A stretch of 64,000 nt of DNA from Zygnema cylindricum (GCA_037447655.1 JBBHKE010003409.1:64001-128000), one strand, 5' to 3'; shown: positions 20,786-34,099, numbered from the stretch's first letter. Numbers and translations are program-made. The notes: a model not told the origin generated them from the letters alone.

Positions 20786-22535
20786 ATGGCTGTGGCAGTT
20801 ATTTCTTCTCCTGCAAGCTTTGCAGTGATGCCTCAAGTCAAGTCAGTAGAGAGGGAGGTGGTATGCAGTATTCTGGAAGAGAGGATCCATGCTCCTGTCG
20901 ATGCTGTAAGTTATTTTCGTTTTTTACTGTTTCGGAAAACATGTGTTTTTTTTATTTTTTTTGTCTCCTTATTTCACTCTATTTTCTCTTTTTCGATGCT
21001 AGAAAGTCATTTTGCATATTCGGGAAAGCTGCTTAAATGTTCTACTTCTTCTACTTTTTCACTTTCTTTTTATTCTGATGATCCTGTTCCTGTTTCTCAA
21101 CCTTTTTTTTTCAGTTTCCTATTGTCTCTTATTGTCAACGTTTCTTCCTTCTGTTGTTTATTCCGTTTTTATCTTGCCTTTCGGCTCTTCTGATGTACTT
21201 AATGTTTCCCGTCTGACATAGTTTTTGTACGTTCGGGTCTTTCTCTGATGTACTGTTCTTGCCCTGTAGTTGACTGCTTTCGTCATATTTTTGCATATTG
21301 TGTATGTGTTTTTTATAGTTTTTCTTTAGAATTTATGTGTATGGTTTTTCGATTTTTTTCATTTTTAGATCCTCTCATGTGAAATGGCTTTAATATTTTT
21401 TTTTATCCTGACTCGGTATTGCTTGATTCATGATAACCTTGCATAGGTCTTTTGAGTCTTACATCGTATTTTTTGCAATAAATCTCTTCTATTTGTTTGG
21501 AGTATAATCTCTTGTACAGGTTTGGAGTATTTTGCTCGGCTTCGTGTAATCCTCATTTATGGATCCTATTTGTCCCAAGATAGTAAATGAAGAAGTGAAA
21601 AAGCTCTTACGTTTTCATATTAATCCTTATTTTCTCTTTTTTGTCTTTTTTCTTTTATGTAGGTTTGGAGTATCCTGCGTGATTTCAGAAATCCACATGT
21701 ATGGATGCCATTTATCACAAGCTGTGAGATGACTGGAGAAGTGGAAAGGGGAGCCCATCGTCTGGTTCTTCAAAAGTCCGGTATTCCCGGATCATGGAGG
21801 AGAGAGCGATTGGACCTCCTTGATGACCAAGAGAAAGTGATGGTGTACACTGTTGTGGATGGCGATACTGGCACAAAGGTATTATTCCATGAGCAGTTTT
21901 TATGTACTTGTATGTACAAAAATCTATATGTAAAATAGAAACTGTACAACGGACTAGCCGTATGAAAAGCTATTGGTATGAAATAGACACATGTCTTCTT
22001 AAATTCTTAATCTACAGCAGTGATGCCATCCGTCATTTTAGGGCACAGTTTTATGGAGTCCCTCTCTCTCCCTTTCAAGTTGTAAGATAAATTAAGGTCT
22101 TGTATGTTCATGTGATATCGGTTATGATGCAGGCATATTGTTTCTTGAGTCATATCACAGACAGCGTCAGACGTCCAATGGGTCTGTTTATTATATGTTT
22201 GGCACTTTTAGTGATGCATTTCCTCAAATATCTCACATGTCTCCTCCCGCCACCTTTCCCTCTCCCTTTTCTCTCTCTCTCTCCCTCTTTTTTTCTCTCT
22301 GTCTTTGCAGAATGGATCAATTACAGTATGTGTACGGGAGGCAGTATATGAAGGAAGGCTAATCAGCCTTGTGCAGCACTGTTACCTCTTACCTCCACCC
22401 CCTGGAAGCACCAAAGACGATGCCCTCACATTCATTTCTTTCTCCTCTCGCCTGGTCCTCCGACATCTCGCCACATATGCGGAGAGTCTGGCTCTGGAGA
22501 TGGCAGTCAATCAAAATTTCAAGTTATCTCCCTAA
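20786..22535 (+). CDS. PYR/PYL/RCAR-like START-fold protein with degenerate ABA pocket (3 exons)
   Basis: Exons 20786-20905, 21663-21878 and 22311-22535 join with GT-AG introns, all phase 0, to a 186-aa protein, close to the ~190 aa of land-plant PYLs. Family match: RIHAPVDAVWSILRDFRNP (residues 33-51), FITSC (57-61), gate loop SGIPG (79-83; usually SGLPA), RERLDLLDD (87-95), and C-terminal GSTKDDALTF plus helix LVLRHLATYAESL (160-172). By PYR1 numbering from memory, K59 is Met55, latch H115-R116-L117 is T109-G110-T111, Y120 is Gly114, S122 is Ile116, E141 is His135 and N167 is Val161; E94 (Glu88) and F159 (Phe153) remain. PYLs bind ABA and inhibit clade A PP2Cs; this protein should not bind ABA normally. 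It is soluble, with no signal peptide. Start chosen at the first ATG after the minisatellite; Met15 is an alternative. Confidence 0.85.
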
Positions 22536-23325
22536 ATCTGTACAATCCAAAACAGAAAAAAAAAGATATAAGTGAAAAAAAGGCGTAAAGTGGCGCCTAG
22601 CTCTATGGAGGGGAAAGTGGCGATCAGCTCTAAATATCACCTAATATAAGCAAGCTGTAACTATTATTGGCGTCTCGGGTTTGAGGTTTTTTTCGACATT
22701 CTGGAAAGCTCTGGAGGTCGTATTGTACATTAGCTCAATAGATAAAAACATACTGCTGCCTGGCATGATGTTGTTCATTCCTTTCTAAGAAAGGAAAGTG
22801 GAAAAATTCCTTCTTAAATAGGGACTTTGGGTCACAAAGGAGCTTAGAACATCCTACCATATGGGTGGTATTTACTTCTAAAAAAAAAACCCTAAAAAGC
22901 CATGTAATAGGAAATGGTCCTGAAATGGTCCTTTCATAATGGTTTTGGTTTGTTAGTCTATAAGGTGGGAATTGTTCTTGGGAATTTTTCTTGCTCCTTA
23001 ACAGGTGCTTAGAATAGAACCTCTTCTTTTTTTTCAGCGAGTTTTTTTTTTTTTTTTAGAAAGTTCGCTGTTGTGTCGCCTTTTTCAGTTTTTAGGCGGA
23101 TGGGAGAATCTATTCTAAGAGCATGTTTTGGAGCATGTCAAATTCTTGTATAGTGGAAGACTTTTGTAGAAAGCCTTTTACTGAAAAAAAAGAATTATAT
23201 GGTGTACATGATTTCTTTTTTTGTTCTCTCTTCTCTTCTCTCTCTCCTCCCTTTTCTTTTGTTCTTTTCTTATTTTTTGTGTTTTTTTTTCTTTTTTTTC
23301 TTTTTTTTTTCTTTTTCTTTTTCAG
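22536..23325. other. Spacer between PYL-like gene and RPA1 exons
   Basis: Presumed 3' UTR and spacer. No upstream RPA1 exon (the first half of DNA-binding domain A) was found here. The last ~110 bp are a T/C-rich acceptor tract. Confidence 0.5.
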
Positions 23326-24958
23326 GTTTATTTTGTCTCCAACGGAAATTTAAAACCAGCGAACAAGCAATATTCTTCAGTGAAAAATGATTATGAGATG
23401 GTTTTGAATTCAAATGCAAAAGTGGAGGAGGTGGAGGAGGATCCAAAATGTTTTATTCCTCTCATTCAATACCATTTTGTAAAATTTGACGGTCTTGAAC
23501 CCTTCATAAACAACAAAAGAAAGACCATCGGTGAGTTATTATTCGTAAATTTTCAGGTTTTATTTTGGAGTGTTTTTCGAGGGTCTTACTTTGGGGTTTT
23601 ATTTTTGGGTTTAGTCACTTATCTTTAATACCTTTTGGATTCCTTTTTATAGAAAAAGGAAAAGTAGAGTTTACAGTTGTCCCATTTTTCGTCGGAAAAA
23701 TGAACAAATCTGTTCAAGAACTTTTTTTCATAGAATATTATGATTTTATTTTTATGTTTTGTCGCATATGTACATTTTTTCCTCTCTATCCGCCTCACGA
23801 TTTTTCTTTTTTCGCCCCTCATTCACATTCTCTATTTTTGTCTTTCCGACTCACATTAAATCATTTTTTGTCTCACATTATTTCTTTCTTTTTGACTCAA
23901 ATTTACGTTTATTCTTCTTTTATTTGTCTCACATTTTCTCTTTTATCTCACACCCTCGTTTTTTTTTTTTTTCGGGCCCAACATATTTTCTTTTTTTTCT
24001 CATATGTAAGTTTTTTTTTTCTTTTTCCTTTTTTTCACCTTGACTTCTATTCGTTTTTTTTGTCTCATTTTTGGTTTTTATTTTTTTCGTCTCTTTTTTT
24101 TTTTCCCCAGATGTTATCGGAATTGTGCAAAATGTGGCATCAATTTCCACAATTCGATTGAAAAGCACTGGAGAAGAAGTTTCAAAAAGAGATATTACCA
24201 TTTTTGACGATAGGTGAAATACTTTCCTTCCCTCTCTGTCCCTCCCTCCCATTTTTTCTGTTGTTTTCCTCCCTCTCTGTTCTCCCTCATTTCTGTATTT
24301 TCCTCCCTGTCTCTCCCTTTCTGTTTTTCTCCTCCCTTATGTTTTTTTTTCTCTCTTCATCTCTCTTTTTATTTCTGTATTTTCCCCTTCCTCTGCCTCT
24401 CCCGTTTTCTGCCTCGTCTCTCGTCCTCCTTTTTTTTGCCTTTTCCGTCTTTTTTTTGCCTTTTCCCTCGTTTTTTTTTGCCTTTTTCCCTCTTCTTCGT
24501 CCTTTGTTACAAACAAAAAAAGATTAACAGGTACACAGTCCTACAGTATTTGAATTTCGCATTTACAAATGACCCTTTTTATTCGTTCTTTTTTTATTCA
24601 TCAATTTTATCTACATTTTTTAAGTCACCGCAAAATAACTGTCTGCATTCTTTTTTTTTGTATTTATCTCTTTATTTATTTGTTTATGAATTTTTTCTTT
24701 TGTAGTTATTATTTATGCATTGACTCCCCTTTCCCCTTTGTCTTTTTTAAATTAATTCATCTGATTTCTGTCGGCCTTTTGTATTTATTTATTTATTCTT
24801 TTTAATTATTGCTTTACCTTCTCCTTTTCTTTATGATTGCAGCAAGAAGACGGTGATTTTGACTCTCTGGGGAAATTTTGCGACAGAGGAGGGAGAGAAA
24901 CTGAGGGAGATGGAGTCAATTTTGGCTGTAAAATCGATTCGTGTTGGTGATTTTCAAG
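23326..24958 (+). pseudogene. Replication protein A 70-kDa subunit (RPA1), three internal exons only
   Basis: Exons 23326-23530, 24111-24213 and 24843-24958 have AG/GT borders and matching phases (1, then 2) and give ~141 aa. Exon 1: VYFVSNGNLKPANKQY and VKNDYEMVLN, the end of OB fold DBD-A. Exon 2: DVIGIVQNV...RLKSTGEEVSKRDITIFDD, the start of DBD-B. Exon 3: SKKTVILTLWGNFAT... AVKSIRVGDFQ. RPA1 binds single-stranded DNA in replication and repair. The preceding PYL-like gene leaves no room for the N-terminal domains, and the expected continuation after GDFQ is not found before the minisatellite at 25111. It may be a truncated duplicate or an RPA segment carried by a Helitron, since plant Helitrons can encode RPA-like proteins. 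There are no stops in the exons, so decay is recent or splicing is still used. Introns are extremely T-rich. Confidence 0.8.
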
Positions 24959-25110
24959 GTTCTTTCTATTTCCTCATGTTTTTATAAGATTTAGAAAGCT
25001 TCATCAAGAATGGGCGATGGTAAACCGTACACTACTTTTCAACAGGGTTTTTTTGATGTTCATAGTTATTATTACAAGATAGGTACGGTTTCTACGGGTA
25101 AATCAAAGAA

Positions 25111-26215
25111 GGTATTATGTTAGTATTTTGTATTATGTTAATATTATGCTTAATATGTTAATATTATGGTTACTATGTTAACATTATGTTAGTATTATGT
25201 TAATATGATGTTTATTATTTATTATGTTTGTTATGTTAGTATTATGTTTATTATGTTGATATTATGTTTATTCTGTGAATATAATGATTATTATTTGTTA
25301 TGTTTATTATGCCATTATTATGTTATAGTACTATTTTAATAATATGTTCATAATGCTATTATTATGTTAGAATAATGTTAATATTATGTTATTATTATTT
25401 ATTATTATGTTATTATTATGTTAGTAAAATGGCTGACTTTATTAAAAAGCGCGATGGTAAACCGTTTGAGTCCATGGGAACAAAAGGAAGTAGCATGGCA
25501 CAAACGAAAAACTACATGACGGGGGGTGAGACAAAAAGGATAATCAAGGCAAAAGCAACGAAAATACAAAAAGATGGCAAGAAAACCGAAAACATAAAGA
25601 AGCAAAAAACAACGAACGCAACATCAAAGGAAAGAGCCAACATCTATCAACAAAACCCCAACATAACTAAAAATCTATGAAAAGCAACCACGTAAGTCCC
25701 CGAATCCCCGAGAAGCACTAGGAGGGAGTTCCGGAACACGCCGACGATCCATAGGTGCAATAGACGATCCAAAGAGAATAGAAGCTTGCACTCGTTGTAG
25801 AGCCAGAGATAAAAGTTGACGGTAATATGAAGTAAGTACTGAAACAGAAGGGCTTCAAGGGCCCCGCTGCTCGAACGAGCAGCAACCACAAGCACGGAGG
25901 AACTCGTCCAAAGCCACACCCAAACAACCAAATATCTCGACCGTCATCGGAACGAAGCCATCCATAGCACCGCGATGGGCATAATCACGCTCCTTCCTCC
26001 TAGCCGCATCACGTGCGGCAACACCCACATGTCAAGCTGCTTGGCTGACGACTGTATCCGAGGTAGGGTTCGCCAAAACAACATCACCAAATGTACGACG
26101 CGCACCATCAAGTAAGACAATGTCAATCCGATGCGAAGGAATAATGTTAATATTATGCTATTATTATGTTAGTATTATGTTAATATTATGTTATAATTGT
26201 GTTAATATTAACTCT
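25111..26215. repeat. Degenerate ATTATGTTA minisatellite, interrupted
   Basis: 25111-25432 and 26141-26211 consist of repeats of the type TTATGTTAATATTATGTTAG. The 25433-26140 segment between them is unrelated and was either inserted into the repeat or carried it as a tail. Confidence 0.8.
25433..26140 (-). pseudogene. Retroelement protein remnant (C-terminal module)
   Basis: The minus strand from ~26140 reads RIDIVLLDGARRTFGDVVLA then NPTSDTVVSQAA, stop, HVGVAARDAARRKERDYAHR and FVPMTVEIFGCLGVALDEFL, in one frame with two internal stops. I recall similar modules at the C-terminus of LINE-like polyproteins in mosses, liverworts and algae; this is recollection, not a search. Its 3' side (25435-25530) recurs at 61775-61868, so it belongs to a repeat family. 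The AT-rich tandem repeat at its 3' side could be a LINE tail. Confidence 0.4.
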
Positions 26216-26557
26216 GCAAACATTTCATATCTCTGTTCAGTTCCATCATCCAGCGGTAAACTGAGTAATATAAAATGACTTAAAGTCAATAAATCTTCTT
26301 AAATAATTCTTAAACAATTTCACTTTTAGCTGTTCAATACGCATTGAGAAAGTTTAGTATATTAAAATGCGAATAGCGAACATTTGTTTCAGTAATATTT
26401 TCTTTACCACGGTCATAAACAGAATAAAATGAGCTTAAAATACTGATATGTACAAATTTATATTCCTAGGGCTTTTTCAATGTATATATTTAACACAAAA
26501 GAGATAAAAAAGAGGTAAAAGAGATAAAAGAGATAAATATAAAAGACATGATATTAT

Positions 26558-26735
26558 GTTTGGTACATATCGATTAATGGCAAGCCAAAAAAAGGTACAT
26601 ATCAAAGGTACATATCGATTATCTGCAAGCCAAAAAAAGGTACATATCGATTAATGGCAAGCCAAAAAAAGGTACATATCAATTATCGGCAAGCCAAAAA
26701 AAGGTACATATCGATTATCGGCAAGCCAAAAAAAG
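26558..26735. repeat. ~32-bp minisatellite with GGTACATATCGATTATCGGC
   Basis: About five imperfect copies of GGTACATATCGATTATCGGC followed by AAGCCAAAAAAA. The unit resembles the inner ends of the hAT-like elements at 35685-36577 (CCATATCGGTTATCGG). Confidence 0.8.
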
Positions 26736-26810
26736 CATAGTTCAAAGTAGGTGAAAGTACACCCATACAATATGCCTATTGTACGCAAAAAATACAATAT
26801 ACCCTTTTGA

Positions 26811-28375
26811 GCATAGTTGTTCATAGCGATTAGTGCGAACGTTTCAATCGCGGCGAATTATACGTAACGAACGCATTGAACCTTTTGAACAAATCGTAAA
26901 AAATCCTTGATGAATTTTCATCCGTAAAATTCCATACAATTAAAACAAAAATAAATTTACATATAGCGCAGTTTGTAAGTTTTGCGTTAAATGAGCGCTA
27001 AAATATTATAAATATTTAAGTATACATGACACTGCTTATAAGTGTCGGAATTCCTTCACCAAGTGGTAGCGGAGAATGTGAAACTAGGCTCCGCCAGATT
27101 TTTGTCGCACCCAGGTTCAAACGTCCGTAAGGGCACATTTTTATCAAATTCCGTGATACTGCAGCCTTCACGTGCTCCCACTCCTCTCCTCGATTTCTGG
27201 GCATGGTTGCTTCTGTCGAAGTCTGGAAGAGAGGAAAGTAGAAAGCTTGGGAGGGAGGAGGGTAGGTTAGAGGGAGGCGGCGTCTATGCGGTTTCGTTTT
27301 CAACAGTCCATGGCGCCTTCTTTTATAAAAGAAATGAACAAGACGTTCGTACACTTTTAAAACTTAACGCGCGCATATAGTGTGAAACTCAACGTCTCAT
27401 TTCGAAAATGTTCGTACATTTTCGAAAAAATAGCGTACAAGTTCCATGAATTTTATGTTCAGTTTACTGGACTGGAAATACTAATAATAGCGACATCTGA
27501 TTTCGCTAAACTCCGTACACTACCGTAAACAACCGTACATATTTCGCTGAAACGTTGTACCTTTTACATAATTCTGCCCGTTCAGTTTACCAGACAGAAA
27601 GTACATCGTGATTTTCTGCGATTTTTTCAAAAGTCACGAATTATACGTTTCAATCGCAAAATAGGAAAAAATCGAGCGATTTGAACAACAGCGTATTCAT
27701 GTAAACTATATTGCGTCTCTCCGATTGGTTTAATTTAATTGTAAACCCGCGGCGTTTTGTGCTTTCTGAGAACCATTGGTCTAATTTAATTGTAAACCCG
27801 CGGCGTTTTGTGCTTTCTGAGAACCATTGGTCTAATTTAATTGTAAACCCGCGGCGTTTTGTGCTTTCTGAGAACCATTGGTCTAATTTAATTGTAAACC
27901 CGCGGCGTTTTGTGCTTTCTGAGAACCAATAACATCGAGATAAGTTCGTTGCTCGCTCTATATTGCTCTCATGCAGATGATTTACACGACTGAGAATCTC
28001 TTGCAGCGATCCGGTATCGACACGTACGCATGTTTGAAAGCAAATTTAGATGTAATCAGCTTTTGTCGACTCTGTCTGATGTGGTTTTTTCGTGGTGACT
28101 ACATGTGGTTACATAGAAATAAAAGTTGAAAAGTAAAAATTGTCATCAATTTATAAAAAATGCCTCGTGCGACTGCCGTTTCGGTGACGGTGAATGCTTG
28201 ATTTGAGGAAAAAATTGAACAGCTGGAGTTTGGTTGAAGTTCCATAACCTTCAAGTGACAGTTGTGTTTGTAAGTAAGAGTTAAAAATCATATTCCGTCA
28301 CGTGACCTTGTTTGATGACCTTAGCTTTCCGTGAATAGAAAGCTCTTATCGAGCATTACATCAAGAGTAGTATTC
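26811..28375. repeat. Duplicated block J, copy 1
   Basis: It matches 36997-39950 from GCATAGTTGTTCATAGCG to GAGCATTACATCAAGAGTA. The left part is diverged. From the 51-bp minisatellite onward the copies are nearly identical over ~600 bp. A tRNA-like pair (CACCAAGTGGTAGCGG near 27058, CAGGTTCAAACGTCC near 27111, ~50 bp apart) recalls pol III A and B boxes. A TCACGTGAC box is at 28298-28306. No open frame is conserved beyond what DNA identity explains. Confidence 0.8.
27725..27928. repeat. 51-bp minisatellite, four copies
   Basis: Four near-perfect copies of a 51-bp unit starting TTGGTCTAATTTAATTGTAA and containing CCCGCGGCGTTTTGTGC. The unit is a multiple of three, so one frame stays open (repeat peptide NPRRFVLSENH), but there is no gene context. 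The other block J copy has three units (39335-39487). Confidence 0.95.
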
Positions 28376-28515
28376 TTTCCGCCTTCCTTCACAGAATCTG
28401 AAAAGCCTTCTAGCTGAGGTTGGACGAGATATCCGAACACTGTATTGTTTTGCCTAATGTAGATTACTTTGCGATGCACTGCCTAATTGTTGATGCGACC
28501 AAAAAAGGTAAAATA

Positions 28516-28735
28516 GCGTTACTCTTTGTCAAGACATTTGATAAATCATTCTGTTTTTTTCCTTTGTTTTCTGTTTTTCTTTCTTTCTTAACGCTACTCT
28601 TTGTCAAGACATTTGATAAATCATTCTGTTTTTTTCCTTTGTTTTCTGTTTTTCTTTCTTTCTTAACATTTGATAAATCATTGTGTTTTTTTGCTTTGTT
28701 TTTCCTTTTATTTTTCCTTTTTATTTTTTTGTAAT
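28516..28735. repeat. ~75-bp tandem repeat, two and a half copies
   Basis: Copies start CTACTCTTTGTCAAGACATT and end in a T/C-rich stretch. The third is partial (ACATTTGATAAATCATTGTG). Confidence 0.85.
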
Positions 28736-29880
28736 CTAGTTTGCACACATTTAGACTCTAGCACTGTAAAACCCCTTAGGTCAAAGTGTGTGTGAGAGAG
28801 AGATGGAGATTGGATACTAATAACTCGTTATCATCTTGTCCATAATGAATGGCAATTCTCATCAGAAATTGTAAAGTAAGAGTTGAAGACAGTAACATAA
28901 ATAGAGTCTTTCGGTTGAGTAAAGTCATTGAAGTATAAGGCAAAGTAAAAAGAGTCATCGTATTGAATGCCCTGGTTCATAATTTTTTTTGTACTATGTT
29001 GGGAACGTCACAATCACTCTGAATGACATACTTGTTCAAAAAATATGGGGGAACACATTTGATCTTTGACTTTAGGAGTGTTTTTTCTTCGATGTTTAAT
29101 TTTAACTGCATGTCTGAAACTTTTCGGACATTATGTTCTTACACTTTGTCATTTTGTACTTTTTTTTTAAACATAGATTGGTTAATGTAGAATTTTTTTT
29201 TGGTCAGACTGTTGTACTGTTGATAATTATATTTGAGTTTATGAATGAAATTGACGATTGTTCAAAATCGTTGAAGAATTATTGTTAAGAAAAAAATAAT
29301 AGCATTATTATTGAGTGATTTTTTATTACTTTTGTTTGCTAAAGATTTTTAAAAGAGGCGTGTATTGAATTAAGTACTATTTCAACTCAAGTACTAGGTT
29401 AACTCACAATATAGTATTCTCAAGTATTGGAAAATGAAAATTATTTTTTATTCCTCTTTTCTCTTTACATTGTTATCTTGTATCAAATATTGTTATTTTG
29501 TATCAAATTTTAATAACTTCATATTTTCATCTTTTAAAAATGAAAAAATACCATTTAATCAAAGTTTTATGATCCAGACTTCAAAAACATCAAAATTTGG
29601 GCACGCAAAAATGATGGGATAATTAATAATTTTCAACAAAAAAAAACATGCAATTAACTTTTTGTCTTGTTGGCAAAATTTGTTTGGAAATCGCTCTGGA
29701 GCTATTCAAACAATTTTTCCAATTTTGTATCTTTTTGAGATAAGTTAAATAAATATAATTCCTTCCTCCCAATATAAGGTTTCTTTTACCACACATTCTT
29801 TAAATTGACTGCCAAATTTTCTCAACCTTCACATTTTTTTCATTCTTCACATCTTTACTAACAGAAAAAGGGCTAAAATA
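28736..29880. other. AT-rich intergenic, no gene recognised
   Basis: No exon with convincing splice sites and no known motif on either strand. Confidence 0.5.
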
Positions 29881-30180
<300 letters not shown>

Positions 30181-31178
30181 TAAATAAATAGAAACCCTTC
30201 CTCTCAATATAAGGTTTCTTTTACCACACAGCCTTTAAATTAACTACCATATTTTCTCAACCTTCACATTTTTTTTCATTTTTTACATCTTTAATAACAA
30301 AAAAAGGGTGAAAAAAAATTAATTATATAAATAAACAAAAGAAAAAAGAGAGGAACATATGTACCATATTACTCACTCTAAAATAGACAAGACAAACCAT
30401 ATTATTCTCCTCTTTAAAATTGATGACAGCACATTCAAATTTGTGGTTCACCATTTTCGCTAGAAGAACGTATCTCTCCATCTCCTCTTATCCTTATGTT
30501 ATAAGAAAGCAATAGAGGGAATGAGAGAACGAGTAGTAAGAGAGGAGCGAAAGACAGATAGGGAGAAAAAATAAGAGGGGAAAGGATGAGGGGGAAATTT
30601 TAGGTTATCAAATTCAGTTTTGTAGTGGGTTAACTTAAATTTTGAGATTTGTGGGTGTGTGAGATTTGTGGGCGGACTTCTAGTGTGAGATTTGTAGAAA
30701 TACAAAACTAAAGTTTCATTCATTTTTTCATCTTTTATTTTTTTTCATTCATTCATTTTTCAACAATATTCACTAAAAAAATAGAAAACAACAAAAAAAA
30801 GACAATGATGAAAAAAATAAAAAAAAACTAATTTTTGTTTAAAATAAAAAATAACGATACAAAAAAAAAGTTTTTAATAATATAAAAATAATATATATAA
30901 AAAAAATGAAAAAGAAAATATACAAAAAAATAAAAAAGTACATTAAAAAAAACGAGAAAGAGGTTAAAAGAAAGAGGTACAATAGAAGAGAGGCTAACAT
31001 AAAAAAAATATAATATAAAATTAAAAAAAAATAAAAAAATCATTACAAAAATAAAAAATGACAAATAAACAGACAAAAAAAAATTGAGTTGCAAAACAAA
31101 AAAAAAGTCATTTATTAAATAGACAAAAAATAAGACATTTTTTAAAAAGACAAAAAAGAAACACCGTTTTTTTTTTTA
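30181..31178. other. Very A-rich intergenic, no gene
   Basis: 30181-30480 partly repeats the sequence at 29760-29860 (CCTTCCTCCCAATATAAGG). 30720-31178 is mostly A-runs on the plus strand. Reading frames there are low complexity. Confidence 0.5.
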
Positions 31179-32182
<1,004 letters not shown>

Positions 32183-34099
32183 AAAAAAAAAAAGTTTTCA
32201 CTTTTTTATATTTAGCGTTGGCAATGTAAGATTTTACATTGTGGGAAACTTTTTGATAATTTTTTTTTATTATTTTTAGTGTTGACAATGCAGGGTTTTA
32301 CATCGTGGGAAATTGTGTTATTGTCGCTGTTAATGCAGTAATCTTAGTTCGTTTAATTATGTCATTATTTTGTGCGGTGTGATATTTTACGTTTGGTTTC
32401 ATTTAAGTCTTAGTACGACGGGTTTATATCACTTTACAATTTAGTTGTAATCGTAGTTTCATTGTAGTCGTAATGGTCGTAGAATTTTTAATGGTGTTTT
32501 ACATTAGCGAGTGGTTGTTTTGATAATACTGTGTTGTTGTACTTTGTGGGTACAAGTTTCGCGCGTCGAGTCTGGTCGGTTATTTTGTATTTAGGTACTT
32601 GTTGGCTCTTTGAGATGTTGTTATATTTCATTGCTTAATTTGACGTTTGGAAGATTTAACGATATTTCTAACAAGAGTTTGATTCGCAACACACAATTCA
32701 ATTTCGAGTTTCCGCGTCGCAACGCACTTTCATTGTTGGAGTTGTTTGAATGGTGCGTGTTGTGCACAACAGATACTTATTGAGATTCATTGCATGTTGT
32801 TTTGTCATATCTTGTTGACGTTTCGAGTCATAATAGTGTTATGTTTGTGCGTCACAACATACTTTCACCTATAACGTTTTTTTATTGGTGTGTGTTCTGT
32901 CAGAGTTGTTTCATTGGTGCGCGTTGTGTGCACTGGATACTCATTAAGATTTATAAGAGTTGTTTCATTGGTGCGCGTTGTGTGCACTGGATACTTATTA
33001 AGATTTATAAGAGGTTGTTTTATTAGGTCTCGTTGATGTTTGGTGACTTGGTTAAGTGTTTCGTTTGTTAATCTTATGACGGTTCAATTTTTTGTCGATC
33101 AACTGTAGTTGAAGTATATTGCATTTATTGTGTTTGGTGTTTTTTGTAGATTAGTGTATTTTGTTGTTCTGTTTGTGAATGTCGTTTGATTGATAGGCGC
33201 ATAGTGCTTATTAAATATACGATTTTGGTTTGGTTTATTTAATTACGCATATTGCTCTATAACTACACGATACTTTGGTTTATTTGGTTACGTCTCAAGA
33301 AGTATGTTTGAGGCATAAAGAGGGACATTATATCAATAAGTTGCAATTGGCCCTTCTAGGAGTGAAAAAACGTGATGTTGAATATTAGTAAAAAGTTAAT
33401 TACAAACAATATAAGTTTATGTTGGTGTAACCCATAATTTTTTTCAGTTTCATTTAAAATTTAACGCACTTATATTGAAACAATTACAAGAATACTCAAG
33501 TATGAGTTTTTAACCTTATCACATTATTCCAAAATATTGACCGAGAGGAGTGAAAGAGAAATAACGACCACATAGTGAGTGATGATATAAAAAAGAGAGG
33601 CACCAAGGAAGAACCTGAAAAAAAAAGTAAATGATCAAACAATCGTTTTTTGTTTTTAAACGAGATCATATGCAAAAAATTTGAGCTTCAAACAAAAAAA
33701 CAGACATGCGAAGTTGTCGCCCAAAAGTTTGAAAAATCTTGCCAAATCTTTAGTAAACATGTTTTATAAAAAGAAGAAAAAAACAGTACGGCTTGATACA
33801 AAAATGTACGCTTTTCATTAAACAACCTCACTTCTCGCCTGATGGAGCCCCGCCTTTAATCTGATGGAGCTTCACGTTAGTAGAGATTCGGGGTGTAGTT
33901 TCGCCTTCAGTTCGTACTAAACGAATCGCGTATGCGTTTGTACTTGCTTCGGTAATCGCTTGCGCGGAGGAAAAATCGTGCATGCGAAGTGTTTGCCGTT
34001 TTTAAAGTGATAGCGATGTAAGGTGTACGTTACACCGTCCCTCTGTATAAAAGTTGAAGGGAAACGGTATTGAACAATGTATAGTTGCGTAACTTAAAT
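32183..34099. other. Intergenic with a 54-bp tandem duplication
   Basis: About 32903-32956 and 32957-33010 are near-identical 54-bp units (AGAGTTGTTTCATTGGTGCG). Two diverged copies of GACAATGYARGRTTTTACAT occur near 32225 and 32285. No gene recognised. Confidence 0.55.

Noticed and set aside
22131-22250. Extra PYL exon with LFLESYHRQRQ (it contains LESY as in PYLs)
   Set aside because: It does not fit the phase-0 neighbours with the available AG/GT sites, and joining exon 2 directly to 22311 gives a gap-free match through the same region.
23565-24705. F/S/L-rich frames as membrane proteins
   Set aside because: They lie in T-rich introns between recognised RPA1 exons and are low complexity.
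26558-26735. CRISPR-like array
   Set aside because: Repeats are adjacent without unique spacers, in a eukaryotic repeat-rich region.
27050-27130. tRNA gene in block J
   Set aside because: A- and B-box-like words exist, but no acceptor stem or anticodon arm can be drawn and the other copy differs at key bases. At best a tRNA-derived relic.
27711-27932. Repeat protein with NPRRFVLSENH units
   Set aside because: The frame is open only because the 51-bp unit is a multiple of three. The second copy has three units and no start or gene context.
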